Of a stretch of DNA of 64,000 nt, positions 52,774 through 61,971 are shown piece by piece. Location of the stretch: the NCBI GenBank assembly GCA_964517265.1, contig CAZFBS010000008.1, positions 1 to 64,000 on the forward strand, written 5' to 3'. This DNA is from REEP01 sp964517265. Its GTDB lineage: Bacteria; Pseudomonadota; Alphaproteobacteria; Rhodospirillales; Defluviicoccaceae. Below the pieces are notes generated by a model. That model saw only the letters and a list, made by a program, of their open reading frames with translations. It ran no database searches and had not been told where the DNA came from. The position numbers and the translations under genes were made by a program. The first letter of the stretch is position 1. Every line of letters begins with the position of its first letter.

Positions 52774-53721
52774 ATGCAACGTGCAGTGGAGGAGGCAATC
52801 TGCCACCTGTCCGAGGAGCCGGTAATCTTGAAGCAAAGGCATGTCTTGCCCTTCGCCTTCATTGTCTTGATCGTTTTCACCGGTGAGGCGACGGCAAGAA
52901 TGGTCTGGAACGATGCAAAAGGAGAGCCTGGCGGTCTCTGCAGAATTGCAATAGCTGCCGAGGAGCGCCGCGCGAACATTCCTCACCAGTTGATGGCCGC
53001 CATTGCTTTGGCCGAGTCGGGACGCTGGGACCCTCGCCGCAAGGTAACGGTTGCCTGGCCATGGACGATCATGGCCGAGGGAAAGGGGCAATATTTTCCC
53101 ACCAAGCAGGAAGCGATTGCCGCAGCCCGCGCAATCCAGGCGCGAGGTGTGCGGAACATGGATGTTGGCTGCATGCAGATCAACATGATGTATCATGGGA
53201 ATGCCTTTGCGAATCTCGAGGAGGCTTTCGAGCCTGCTGCCAACGTCGCTTACGCAGCGAAGTTTCTGCGCCAGTTGCACACCCAGATGGGCTCCTGGCA
53301 TGAAGCCGCGGGCCGCTACCATTCCGCCACTCCTGAGCACAACCAGCGTTACAAAGCGAAAATCGCCCGTCTTTGGGAAGAACAGCGAAGCGGGGCCAAA
53401 GCCGGTGCTATTGATGAGCAGGATACGGCAACACTTGCACCTGCAGGTTCCGCCGGGCAGGAGTCCTCTCTGCGGACTCGCCCGTCCAGCCATGTCGCCC
53501 ATAACCGAATGTCCCAGCTGACCTCCGCCTGGAGAGAACGAACAGGCAGGACAGGTTCGGCAACCGTCGAGCTCCGCTCCCGCCCCCATCAGCGGCGGGC
53601 GGCGATGCGCGATGCGCGCTCGGAAGCATCGTTTGCCGCCAATCGCGTTCAACATCTCGCCGCGTGGCGCGAAGCGTCTGCTCACATTCGCGCGGAACAG
53701 CAGATGCGAGGCTCAAGGTAA
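52774..53721 (+). CDS. lytic transglycosylase SLT-domain protein
   Basis: 315 residues. A signal or anchor segment lies at about 22-42. The SLT domain shows catalytic Glu in MAAIALAESGRWD, then VGCMQINMMYHGNAF, NVAYAAKFLRQLH and AAGRYHSATPEHNQRY, as in soluble lytic transglycosylases. The C-terminal 110 residues are Arg/Ala-rich and probably disordered. It follows the EcsC gene by 35 bp, so the two may be cotranscribed. It is convergent with tlyA. Confidence 0.88.
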   Translation: MQRAVEEAICHLSEEPVILKQRHVLPFAFIVLIVFTGEATARMVWNDAKGEPGGLCRIAIAAEERRANIPHQLMAAIALAESGRWDPRRKVTVAWPWTIMAEGKGQYFPTKQEAIAAARAIQARGVRNMDVGCMQINMMYHGNAFANLEEAFEPAANVAYAAKFLRQLHTQMGSWHEAAGRYHSATPEHNQRYKAKIARLWEEQRSGAKAGAIDEQDTATLAPAGSAGQESSLRTRPSSHVAHNRMSQLTSAWRERTGRTGSATVELRSRPHQRRAAMRDARSEASFAANRVQHLAAWREASAHIRAEQQMRGSR

Positions 53722-53737
53722 ACTCTCTACCGGCTTG

Positions 53738-54517
53738 CTACGGTTCACGAATGACGTTTTCTGGCGGATCTTTGCGCACCTTCCGTGCTGCCATCAGATA
53801 TTCAATATTCCCTTCGGGCCCTGTGATAGGGCTTTCGACGGTATCGATCACCACCCAGTCTGGGAGAGAGCTGATCCAGTCGACAAGGCGCCGGCGTACC
53901 GCCTCCCGAACTGCCGGATCGCGTACCACTCCACCCTTCCCGACCTGCGGCCGGCCAGCTTCAAACTGAGGCTTGATTAGAGCCACAAGCCACGCATGCG
54001 CCGCCGTTAGCGCCAGCGGCGCCGGCAATACCGTCACCAGACCGATGAAGCTGACGTCACAGACGACCAGATCAATTGGTTCGGGGATATGCTCACGCCC
54101 GAGCGAACGTGCGTTGACGCGCTCCAGCACAATCACCCTTGGGTCCTGCCGAAGAGTCCAGGCGAGTTGGCCGTGGCCGACATCCACGGCATAGACGCGA
54201 CGCGCACCGCGCGTCAGAAGAACATGGGTAAATCCGCCCGTTGAGGCCCCGATGTCGAGACAGACCAAACCTGCAGGATCAAGGGCGAAGCGGTCGAAAC
54301 CATAGGCGAGTTTAATGCCGCCTCGCGACACCCACGGATGCGCGCGTTCACGAACCGTTATCGGCATATCAGCAGAAACGGCTTGGCCGGGCTTCTCCAA
54401 GCGGCGCTCGCCACTGAATACGGTGCCGGAAAGGATTAACGCCTGCGCTTGCGCTCTGGACTCCGCCAAACCGCGCGCGACCAGCAACTGATCAATTCGC
54501 TGCTTATGTTTCGCCAA
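53738..54517 (-). CDS. tlyA: TlyA-family rRNA 2'-O-methyltransferase (hemolysin A type)
   Basis: 259 residues. An N-terminal S4 RNA-binding domain (RIDQLLVARGLAESRAQAQ) precedes a FtsJ-like SAM domain: CLDIGASTGGFTHVLL with SAM motif I, VYAVDVGHGQLAW, DLVVCDVSFIGL and the catalytic Lys in LIKPQFEAGR. TlyA methylates cytidines in rRNA in mycobacteria and relatives. It follows dxs on the same strand, as in many alphaproteobacteria. Confidence 0.94.
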   Translation of the reverse strand: MAKHKQRIDQLLVARGLAESRAQAQALILSGTVFSGERRLEKPGQAVSADMPITVRERAHPWVSRGGIKLAYGFDRFALDPAGLVCLDIGASTGGFTHVLLTRGARRVYAVDVGHGQLAWTLRQDPRVIVLERVNARSLGREHIPEPIDLVVCDVSFIGLVTVLPAPLALTAAHAWLVALIKPQFEAGRPQVGKGGVVRDPAVREAVRRRLVDWISSLPDWVVIDTVESPITGPEGNIEYLMAARKVRKDPPENVIREP

Positions 54518-54553
54518 AAAATGGCTTCCCCGAACACCGGGATGAACAACCGG

Positions 54554-56479
54554 TCAGGCGCTGGCTGCTTCCGCCGCTTCCTTGTCGCGGCCAAGAGCGC
54601 GCAGGGCCACGGCGACAATCTGCCCTGCATTGAGACCAGCCTGTTCGTATTGCTTTTCAGGGGTATCCTGATCAATAAAAACATCGGGAAGAACCATCGG
54701 GCGAAACCGCAGACCATTGTCCAGCAGGCCGTCGCTCGCCATGAACTGCATGACGTGAGCGGCAAACCCACCGGCAGCCCCCTCTTCAATGGTAATCATG
54801 ACCTCGTGCGCGCTCGCCAATCGCCGGATCAAGTCGTGATCCAGGGGCTTCGCAAAACGCGCGTCAGCCAATGTACTTGACAGGCCGCGTGCCGCCAGGG
54901 CTTCGACTGCTTTCATTGACTCTGCAAGGCGGCCGCCCAGGCTGAGAATCGCAATCTTGGTTCCTTCGCGCAGGATCCGACCCTTGCCGATCTCCAGCGG
55001 CACACCCTCGGGCGGCAGTTCGATGCCGAGACCCTCGCCCCTGGGGTACCGGAACGCACTGGGCCGGTCGTCGATCGCCGCTGCAGTCGCCACCATGTGG
55101 ACCAAATCGGCTTCGTCTCCTGCCGCCATCACGACAATATCCGGCAAACAGCAAAGATAGGCGAGATCGAACGAGCCGGCATGCGTTGCACCGTCAGCGC
55201 CGACAAGACCTGCTCGATCGATCGCAAGTCGAACCGGCAACTTCTGGAGCGCTACGTCATGGACAACCTGATCGTACGCACGCTGTAAGAACGTGGAGTA
55301 GATGGCCGCGAACGGCTTGTACCCCTCGGCGGCAAGACCGGCGGCAAAGGTCACGCCATGCTGTTCGGCAATGCCAACATCAAAGGCGCGTTCAGGAAAG
55401 CGTTCGGCGAACTTATCCAACCCCGTGCCCGCAGGCATCGCTGCTGTGATGGCGATGATTTTATCGTCTTTCTCGGCCGCTCGGATCAAGGCCTCGGAAA
55501 ACACCTTGGTGTAAGCTGGCAAATTGCTCTTGGGCTTGACTTGCACCCCCGTGACGACATCAAACTTGCCGACACCGTGGTACTTATCAGCGCTTTTCTC
55601 TGCCGGCGGATAACCATGCCCTTTGCGAGTGACAACATGCAAAAGCACGGGACCCGGCTCGCGGTCTTTCTTCAAATTTCGAAGAACGGGAAGAAGGTGA
55701 TCGAGATTGTGCCCGTCGATCGGCCCAACATAGAAAAAGCCCAGCTCCTCAAACAATGTGCCGCCCGTGACAAGGCCACGGGCGTATTCTTCGGCCTTGC
55801 GTGCCGCCTCGCTCAACGGCCGAGGGAACTTACGAGCAACCTCGGCGGCAAAATGGCGGACAGACCGGAACGATTTGGAGGAAATCAGTCGCGAAAGATA
55901 CGCGCTCATCGCTCCCACCGCCGGGGCGATCGACATATCATTGTCATTGAGAATGACAATAAGCCGTGAATCCATTGATCCGGCATTGTTCATTGCTTCG
56001 TAGGCCATGCCGGCGCTCATGGCGCCATCACCAATTACAGCGATTACGGCATGATCTGCTTGCTGGTAATCCCGGGCTACAGCCATTCCCAGAGCGGCGG
56101 AAATCGACGTTGACGTATGAGCCGCTCCGAACGGATCATAAATGCTTTCGGACCTCTTGGTGAAGCCGGACAACCCCCCGCCCTGGCGCAATGTGTGCAT
56201 TCTCTCTCGCCGGCCGGTGATGATCTTGTGCGGATAGGCCTGATGGCCAACATCCCATATTATGCGATCGTTGGGCGTGTCGAACACGTAGTGCAAGGCC
56301 ACCGTCAATTCGACAACACCAAGGCTGGCCCCCAGATGTCCCCCTGTGATCGAAACCAAGCGTATCGTCTCCTGACGAAGTTCCTGGGCCAATGCCGGAA
56401 GGTCTTTTTCCTCCAGCTGCCGAAGGTCGACGGGGTCGTTCACGCGGTCCAGCAAACCTGTTTTCGACTCGCTAGTCAC
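54554..56479 (-). CDS. dxs: 1-deoxy-D-xylulose-5-phosphate synthase
   Basis: 641 residues from GTG 56479, with CGGAGACG just upstream; the open frame to 56539 is not needed. First enzyme of the MEP pathway, TPP-dependent. Blocks are SITGGHLGASLGVVELTVAL, WDVGHQAYPHKIITGR, the TPP motif GDGAMSAGMAYEAMNNAG, and in the C-terminal half DVGIAEQHGVTFAAGLA and YPRGEGLGIELP. It follows ispA, so the enzyme that makes the precursor and the one that uses the product are adjacent. Confidence 0.97.
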   Translation of the reverse strand: MTSESKTGLLDRVNDPVDLRQLEEKDLPALAQELRQETIRLVSITGGHLGASLGVVELTVALHYVFDTPNDRIIWDVGHQAYPHKIITGRRERMHTLRQGGGLSGFTKRSESIYDPFGAAHTSTSISAALGMAVARDYQQADHAVIAVIGDGAMSAGMAYEAMNNAGSMDSRLIVILNDNDMSIAPAVGAMSAYLSRLISSKSFRSVRHFAAEVARKFPRPLSEAARKAEEYARGLVTGGTLFEELGFFYVGPIDGHNLDHLLPVLRNLKKDREPGPVLLHVVTRKGHGYPPAEKSADKYHGVGKFDVVTGVQVKPKSNLPAYTKVFSEALIRAAEKDDKIIAITAAMPAGTGLDKFAERFPERAFDVGIAEQHGVTFAAGLAAEGYKPFAAIYSTFLQRAYDQVVHDVALQKLPVRLAIDRAGLVGADGATHAGSFDLAYLCCLPDIVVMAAGDEADLVHMVATAAAIDDRPSAFRYPRGEGLGIELPPEGVPLEIGKGRILREGTKIAILSLGGRLAESMKAVEALAARGLSSTLADARFAKPLDHDLIRRLASAHEVMITIEEGAAGGFAAHVMQFMASDGLLDNGLRFRPMVLPDVFIDQDTPEKQYEQAGLNAGQIVAVALRALGRDKEAAEAASA

Positions 56480-56540
56480 AATCGTCTCTCCGTTTCTAGT
56501 GGGCGAGCTGGTTCCTATTGCAACGGTCGCCGCTCGCACC

Positions 56541-57428
56541 TCACGTACGGCGATTCACCACGAACCATGCCAAAGCGCGCAGAGGGTCAGCTTTTTCAGG
56601 GAAAACCTCAAGATGCTGCACCGCCTGCGCCGCCAGCATTTCGCTTTGGGCACGGGCTCGCTCCGGTCCCATCAAGGTGACGAAGGTAGCCTTGCCCGCG
56701 GCCTCATCCTTCCCGGTCTTCTTGCCGAGTTCTTTTTCGTTCCCCTCCACGTCGAGGAGATCATCGACGATCTGAAATGCAAGACCAAGATCGTGAGCAT
56801 AGGCACGCAATGCTATGCGTGCCCCTTCTGAGGCCTTTGCCAAGAGCGCACCTGATTCGCAACAAAAGGCGATGAGGGAGCCGGTTTTGAGCCTTTGCAG
56901 CCGGGTAACTTCCTCTTCCTCAAGGCTGTGGCGCTCAGCCATCAAGTCCAGCATCTGGCCACCGACCATACCATCAGCGCCGGCCGAGCGCGCCAACTCG
57001 AGAACAAGGTCGCTACGGACTCGAGGATCCGGGTGTGTGGCCGGATGCGCAAGTACCTCAAACGCACGCGTGAGCAATGCATCCCCTGCCAGAACGGCTG
57101 TTGCCTCGTCAAACTTGACATGGCACGTGGGCAATCCGCGGCGAAGATCATCGTTGTCCATGGCGGGTAAGTCATCATGGATGAGAGAATAAGAATGCAC
57201 CATTTCGATCGCTGCCGCCACGCGAAGCGCATACTCGCAAGTCACGTCGAACAGTGCGGCGCTCGATACCACCAAAAATGGGCGGATGCGCTTTCCTCGC
57301 GAGAGGGCGGAGTAGCGAATCGCTTCATGCAGTCGTGCCTCCAGCCCCTGGGGCATCGGCAACAGTTTGTCCAGACATTCATTGACCACGCGCGCATTCT
57401 CGGCCAAGGCCGTATGAATCTCCAACAC
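56541..57428 (-). CDS. ispA: geranylgeranyl/farnesyl diphosphate synthase (IspA type)
   Basis: 295 residues from GTG 57428, eight bases after the xseB stop; an open frame extends to 57533 without similarity. Trans-prenyltransferase with GKRIRPFLV, the first aspartate motif DDLPAMDNDDLRRG, GQMLDLMAER, and the second aspartate motif FQIVDDLLDVEG. Short-chain length (C15) is the likely product given the xseB-ispA-dxs context. Chain length was not tested against the residues before DDLPAMD. Confidence 0.94.
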   Translation of the reverse strand: MLEIHTALAENARVVNECLDKLLPMPQGLEARLHEAIRYSALSRGKRIRPFLVVSSAALFDVTCEYALRVAAAIEMVHSYSLIHDDLPAMDNDDLRRGLPTCHVKFDEATAVLAGDALLTRAFEVLAHPATHPDPRVRSDLVLELARSAGADGMVGGQMLDLMAERHSLEEEEVTRLQRLKTGSLIAFCCESGALLAKASEGARIALRAYAHDLGLAFQIVDDLLDVEGNEKELGKKTGKDEAAGKATFVTLMGPERARAQSEMLAAQAVQHLEVFPEKADPLRALAWFVVNRRT

Positions 57429-57436
57429 CGCCTGCC

Positions 57437-57688
57437 TCAGTCCAGTTGGCTGGGTTCCGACTTGATCGTGCCGCCCGAACCGACGACGATTTTTTCGACT
57501 CGCGCCTGTGCTTCTTGCAGCTTTGCCTCGCAATGACGCTTTAAGGCTGCTCCGCGCTCATAAGCGGATATAGCTTCGTCGAGTTGTGCCGCTCCCGATT
57601 CCAGGCGGCGCACAATCTCCTCGAGTTCAGCGAGTGCGTCTTCAAAGCTGAGCGTGGCCACATTTGATGGCGCTGTATTTTGCTCCAT
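57437..57688 (-). CDS. xseB: exodeoxyribonuclease VII small subunit
   Basis: 83 residues from ATG 57688, with GGGGGG just upstream. The family core SFEDALAELEEIVRRLESG and AISAYERGAALKRHCEAKLQEAQ is complete. XseB binds as several copies to the large subunit XseA, encoded elsewhere. It starts the conserved xseB-ispA-dxs-tlyA series. Confidence 0.95.
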   Translation of the reverse strand: MEQNTAPSNVATLSFEDALAELEEIVRRLESGAAQLDEAISAYERGAALKRHCEAKLQEAQARVEKIVVGSGGTIKSEPSQLD

Positions 57689-57868
57689 ACCCCCCCCGAA
57701 ACAGAGCCCTGTAGCATAGAAACATGCAGCAGACTCAGCAAGAGATACCCGATACGCTGGCGTCAGTCCGAACAGCTTGCCAGCAGTTCCGAACAACCGG
57801 CTGATGTTTCCATAAAAAAAACCGTGCCCGCATCCGTTCAGGGCAATCATACTTTTTCGGTCGCTGCA

Positions 57869-58798
57869 TCAACTTCCCATCAATGCCTTTATATGGACCG
57901 CCACACTGGCTGCGAGAGCGGGCAGATCATATCCACCTTCCAGGGTGGAAACTACCCGTCCACTACACCTTCTTTCTGCGACCGCCAGCAACTCCCGCGT
58001 CACCCAAGCAAAATCCTCCGTCTGAACACGAAGCTGGGCAAGCGGGTCGCGAACATGAGCATCAAATCCGGCCGATATGAGAATGAGGTCGGGAGCAAAG
58101 TTGTCGAGGAGTGGCAGAATCCGTTCAGCATACCCCGCGCGAAACTCTTCGGAGCCAGAACCAGGCCGCAGTTGGACGTTGCAAATATTGTTGTAGACGC
58201 CAGTTTCGTGCTCCATGCCAGTACCGGGATAACAAGGCCATTGATGGCTGGACGCATAGAACAGGTCTCGATAGCGGAAGAAGTGGTTCTGCGTCCCGTT
58301 TCCGTGGTGGACATCGAAATCAACGACTGCCACCCGCTCAAGGCCGTGTACGTGCCGCGCATGTTCGGCAGCGATGGCGACATTGTTGAAAAAGCAAAAT
58401 CCCATTGCCTGCGCCGACTCCGCGTGGTGGCCCGGCGGCCGAACAGCGCAAAACGCATTGCGCGCTTTCCCCTCAACGACCGCATCAACGGCTGCGCAGA
58501 TGCCCCCCACCGATCGAAGCGCTGCATCCCATGATCCGCTATTCATCGCAGTATCAGGATCAAGATGGACATGGCCACTTTTCGGGGTGTTCTCTAGAAT
58601 ACCCTCTACATAAAATGGGGCGTGCACACGCTCGATGTCACGCAATGTACCTTTCGGCGCATCCAGGCGCTGCAGATAAGCAAAATCTTCAGCTTCAAGC
58701 GCTTTCATGATTGCCCGCAAGCGATCCGGACACTCAGGATGCCAGGATCCCATCTCATGTTGGAGGCACAAAGAATGGGAATAAAATGCGGTCGGCAT
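57869..58798 (-). CDS. histone deacetylase family protein
   Basis: 309 residues from ATG 58798, with GGGGAG six bases upstream. The zinc-dependent deacetylase core has AVRPPGHHAESAQAMGFCFFNN (first His pair and the GFC block, here spanning 22 residues in the protein), VVDFDVHHGNGTQ and LISAGFDAH, with the terminal catalytic block STLEGGYDL. Relatives include AcuC and acetylpolyamine amidohydrolases. A GGTTAC/GTAACC inverted repeat lies just upstream. It commonly precedes xseB in alphaproteobacteria. Confidence 0.94.
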   Translation of the reverse strand: MPTAFYSHSLCLQHEMGSWHPECPDRLRAIMKALEAEDFAYLQRLDAPKGTLRDIERVHAPFYVEGILENTPKSGHVHLDPDTAMNSGSWDAALRSVGGICAAVDAVVEGKARNAFCAVRPPGHHAESAQAMGFCFFNNVAIAAEHARHVHGLERVAVVDFDVHHGNGTQNHFFRYRDLFYASSHQWPCYPGTGMEHETGVYNNICNVQLRPGSGSEEFRAGYAERILPLLDNFAPDLILISAGFDAHVRDPLAQLRVQTEDFAWVTRELLAVAERRCSGRVVSTLEGGYDLPALAASVAVHIKALMGS

Positions 58799-59115
58799 TA
58801 CAGCTCCCCCGACTCTGGTTACCGAAAATGACGTAACCAAGCGTCCACATCAAGCAACAGAAGTCTCAGTTTGACGTAATCCGGTTGTACCTGACCAGTC
58901 AGAAATTACCGCGCACCATGCCAACGAAATGGCTGGCTCTGCAATCGGCGCTTGGCACGCGGCGAGGTGTCGCGGGTCTTCAGATTCTCGACCTTCCTGG
59001 CCGAGGTCGCCGCATCGGCAGCATCGCTTTCGAATCCGGGAATACCGCCACAAGCGCTGGATTGCGAAGCCGACCAACGAAAAGGCGAACATAAACGGTT
59101 TTTGACCCTCCAAGC
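58799..59115. other. 317-bp gap between cobQ and the deacetylase gene
   Basis: The gap holds the operator-like repeats next to the deacetylase start. A minus-strand frame of 89 codons (58850-59119) begins inside the cobQ stop as ATGA, but the residues are Cys/Arg-rich without a recognisable fold, so I do not call it. No cobalamin riboswitch or tRNA was found. Confidence 0.4.
58817..58838 (-). promoter_or_regulatory. inverted repeat GGTTAC-N10-GTAACC upstream of the deacetylase gene
   Basis: GGTTAC (58817-58822) mirrors GTAACC (58833-58838), ending about 18 bp before the start codon. The half-site TGACGTAA (58829-58836) recurs at 58872-58879. This looks like an operator with an extra half-site; no regulator is known. 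Confidence 0.45.
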
Positions 59116-60567
59116 TCATTCGGCACAGGGTGCCGCTGCAGAGAGCAACCTGTCGACATCAAGGTGTTGTTCCATGTGATCGGCAAGGGAGTCGAGCGCG
59201 TCGTCGACCGATTGCTCGTAAGCGATGCCGGATTCCGCTCGCGTGCGGATCTTCTCCAGGAACGTTTTGCGAAACGTGTCCGAGGTGAATAGGCCGTGCA
59301 GATAGCAGCCGTAAACCCGGCCATCGGCCGAGATCGCACCATCGGTGCGGCTGCCAAGCCGAAGCATCGGGCGAGTCAAGCCGGGGCCGGCAGTGGAGCC
59401 GATGTGCATCTCATAGCCGCACACAGCGGCTCCGGTGCTCACCTCCTCCCCCTTCACTTCGAGGAGCGCCTTGGTGCCGGTCAGGGTAGTCTCGACGGCG
59501 AGCAGGCCGAGGCCGGCTGCCTGCCCTGCTTCCCCCTCCATCGCTCCCGGATCGCTAACGCTGATTCCAAGCATCTGATAACCGCCACACAGCCCGACCA
59601 CGATGCCGCCCCGGCGGACGTGGGCCAAGATATCAATGTCCCAGCCCTGCGCCCGGAGAAACGCAAGATCGCCAAGGGTAGACTTGGAGCCGGGCAGTAC
59701 GACGACATCGCACGCGGGCAGCGCCCTGCCCGCCTCGACGAAATCGACAACTACGTCCGGCTCCGCAATCAGGGGATCGAGGTCATCGAAGTTGGCAATC
59801 CGTGAGAACACCGGGACGACGACGTGAATGGCACCGGAGCGGCGGGGCCGATAGTCCTGGACCGCGACCGCATCCTCGGCCGGCAGCCGCGCGGCATCCA
59901 CGAACCAGGGCACTACGCCGAAGCAGGTCAGCCCGGTGCGCTTAGTAATGATGCGAAGGCCACCATCGAACAGACGGACATCGCCACGGAACTTGTTGAT
60001 GATGATGCCACGCAGCCGTCGGCGCTCACTCTCTTCGAGAAGCATCCATGTGCCGACGAGGCTGGCGATGACGCCGCCCCGGTCGATGTCGGCGATCAGT
60101 ACAACCGGCAGATCAGCGGCCTCGGCGAATCCCATGTTGGCGATGTCCCCCGCACGGAGATTCACTTCGGCCGGGCTGCCGGCCCCTTCCACCAGAACGA
60201 TATCGGCCTGGGTTGCAAGGCGCCGAAAGCTCTTCAAAGCAGCCGGCAGAAGGCTCGGCCGCAAACGCTGGTAGTCCGCGGCCCGGGCAGTCGCAAAGAT
60301 CTTGCCATGGACAATCACCTGGGCGCCGACATCCGTCTGCGGCTTGAGCAAAACCGGATTCATGTCGGTGACCGGAGCCACTCCGCAGGCGCGTGCCTGT
60401 AACGCCTGGGCGCGCCCGATCTCGCCGCCATCAGCCGTCACCGCCGCGTTGTTCGACATGTTTTGAGGCTTAAACGGGCGTACGGCGAAACCACGGCGGG
60501 TCAGCGTCCGGCACAGCCCCGCCGTCAGCAAAGACTTTCCGACGTTGGACCCGGTGCCCTGCAGCAT
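59116..60567 (-). CDS. cobQ: cobyric acid synthase CobQ
   Basis: 483 residues from ATG 60567; in-frame TTG 60603 would overlap the upstream gene. It amidates four carboxyl groups of adenosylcobyrinic a,c-diamide with glutamine. The N-terminal P-loop is LQGTGSNVGKSLL, followed by RPFKPQNMSNN and EGAGSPAEVNL. The class I glutaminase domain has Cys in GLCGGYQMLG and His in YGCYLHGLF. The unrelated long open frame further upstream is discarded. Confidence 0.94.
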   Translation of the reverse strand: MLQGTGSNVGKSLLTAGLCRTLTRRGFAVRPFKPQNMSNNAAVTADGGEIGRAQALQARACGVAPVTDMNPVLLKPQTDVGAQVIVHGKIFATARAADYQRLRPSLLPAALKSFRRLATQADIVLVEGAGSPAEVNLRAGDIANMGFAEAADLPVVLIADIDRGGVIASLVGTWMLLEESERRRLRGIIINKFRGDVRLFDGGLRIITKRTGLTCFGVVPWFVDAARLPAEDAVAVQDYRPRRSGAIHVVVPVFSRIANFDDLDPLIAEPDVVVDFVEAGRALPACDVVVLPGSKSTLGDLAFLRAQGWDIDILAHVRRGGIVVGLCGGYQMLGISVSDPGAMEGEAGQAAGLGLLAVETTLTGTKALLEVKGEEVSTGAAVCGYEMHIGSTAGPGLTRPMLRLGSRTDGAISADGRVYGCYLHGLFTSDTFRKTFLEKIRTRAESGIAYEQSVDDALDSLADHMEQHLDVDRLLSAAAPCAE

Positions 60568-60589
60568 CAGGGCGCGGGGGCGCCGCCGC

Positions 60590-61273
60590 TCAGGGGAGAT
60601 CAAGCGCCCGCCGGAGGGGATCCGCATCGGGATTGACGAACCGCCGCTCGAACACGATTTGCGAGGGCGTTGCGCCGGGCTCGTAGTAAGCGCCGGCCAA
60701 GTCATTGCGGCGAACCAGCATCGCGCCTTCCAAGGAAAACCCGGCGAACAGCCCGACGCTCCGCGCGACCCCGACGATATCAGCGCCAAGATTGGTCGTC
60801 GTTGCACCCTGGACGCCCGCGCCCAGCGTTCCAAACGTCACCTGGATGTCACCGCCGAATTTCCCCTGATTGTAGACGACGGCCTGCACCGCCTTCTGGT
60901 TCCGAAGGATAAGAACCACTTCCGACGACTGAGCGCCTGCCTGAAACCCAAAGCTGCCGGACCCCATGGTATAGAACGCCGGATAACTCCATTCCCCCTT
61001 TTCGTCGCGGACGAGCAGCACGCCATTGCCGCCCTCCCCGCCGAACAGCAAGGCACCCTTGAAGAGATTTGGGAAAATCAGAACACCCTGTGCATTCCGC
61101 ATCTCCGCCCGAAACAACGGAGCAGGGTCATTGGGATCCTGGGCAAAGCTCTCAATGGTCCATTTGGCGCGCGCCACCAGTGATTCCGCCTCGGTGCGGT
61201 TCGGTATGGTCTGCACGCAGCCCGCGAGCGCCAACATCAGAAAAAGCCCGAAAGCGAGCGTCACCTTGTGCAT
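60590..61273 (-). CDS. SYLF (Ysc84) domain lipoprotein
   Basis: 227 residues. A lipoprotein signal ends in LALAGC at about residue 19. The SYLF/DUF500 domain follows: FRAEMRNAQGVLIFPNLFKG, FGFQAGAQSSEVVLILRNQKAV, and the region TTTNLGADIVGVARSVGLFAG with LEGAMLVRRN. SYLF domains bind lipids. It lies between cobO and cobQ on the same strand with 23-bp gaps on either side, so it is probably cotranscribed with cobalamin genes; no role in that pathway is known. Confidence 0.9.
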   Translation of the reverse strand: MHKVTLAFGLFLMLALAGCVQTIPNRTEAESLVARAKWTIESFAQDPNDPAPLFRAEMRNAQGVLIFPNLFKGALLFGGEGGNGVLLVRDEKGEWSYPAFYTMGSGSFGFQAGAQSSEVVLILRNQKAVQAVVYNQGKFGGDIQVTFGTLGAGVQGATTTNLGADIVGVARSVGLFAGFSLEGAMLVRRNDLAGAYYEPGATPSQIVFERRFVNPDADPLRRALDLP

Positions 61274-61296
61274 TGTTGTATCCTTTACCGCTAGCC

Positions 61297-61908
61297 TTAA
61301 AACTCGACTCCGGGCTGGGCCTTCACACCCGAGCGGAAGGGGTGCTTGATCACCGTCATTTCCGTGACCAAATCCGCGGCCTCGATCAGCCGCTCATGCG
61401 CATTCCGGCCGGTGACCACGATGTGAAGGTCACGAGGTTTTGCTTGCAGAACCGGCAGGATGTCGTCGATCGCGAGGTAAGCGTATCGGAGAACGATATT
61501 GAGTTCGTCAAGAATGACCATATTAAACGATGGATCGGCAATCATTTCCTGCGCCATGGCCCATGCCCGCCCGGCGGCGGCAATATCGCGCTGGCGATCC
61601 TGGGTCTCCCAAGTGAAACCCTCGCCCATCGCCTTCATCACGCACAGCTCCGGGAATGCCTCGAGTACCCGTCGCTCCCCCGTCTCCCACACACCCTTGA
61701 CGAACTGAACGAGGCCAACCTTCATTCCATGACCGATGCAGCGGACGGCCAAGCCCATCGCCGCTGTAGTCTTGCCCTTGCCCTTGCCGGTGTGCACGAT
61801 CAAAAGGCCGCGCTCCTCCGTCTTGGTCGCAAGGATTTTGTCGCGCGCCGCCTTCTTCTTCGCCATCTTCTCACTGTGGCGACGATCGAGTTCCGCATCA
61901 TCCGACAT
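61297..61908 (-). CDS. cobO: cob(I)yrinic acid a,c-diamide adenosyltransferase
   Basis: 203 residues of the CobO/BtuR/CobA family. It transfers adenosyl from ATP to the corrin cobalt. The P-loop is IVHTGKGKGKTTAAMGLAVR near residue 53, followed by VGLVQFVKG and the block VILDELNIVLRYAYL. The N-terminal about 40 residues are Lys/Arg-rich, a usual extension. It follows cobN by 63 bp. Confidence 0.96.
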   Translation of the reverse strand: MSDDAELDRRHSEKMAKKKAARDKILATKTEERGLLIVHTGKGKGKTTAAMGLAVRCIGHGMKVGLVQFVKGVWETGERRVLEAFPELCVMKAMGEGFTWETQDRQRDIAAAGRAWAMAQEMIADPSFNMVILDELNIVLRYAYLAIDDILPVLQAKPRDLHIVVTGRNAHERLIEAADLVTEMTVIKHPFRSGVKAQPGVEF

Positions 61909-61971
61909 GTTCGCGCCCTCTCGAACAGGTAGTTGCTTGACGCCAGCTTAGAATCGGTCGCGGCACAAATG

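Noticed and set aside
58799..59115. Cobalamin riboswitch or tRNA near the cob genes
   Set aside because: The gap lies downstream of cobQ and lacks the B12-box and tRNA features; a riboswitch for this operon would lie upstream of cobN, outside the window.
58850..59119. 89-codon minus-strand frame starting in the cobQ stop (ATGA)
   Set aside because: The overlap hints at coupling, but the residue pattern looks random and the deacetylase operator sites follow directly.
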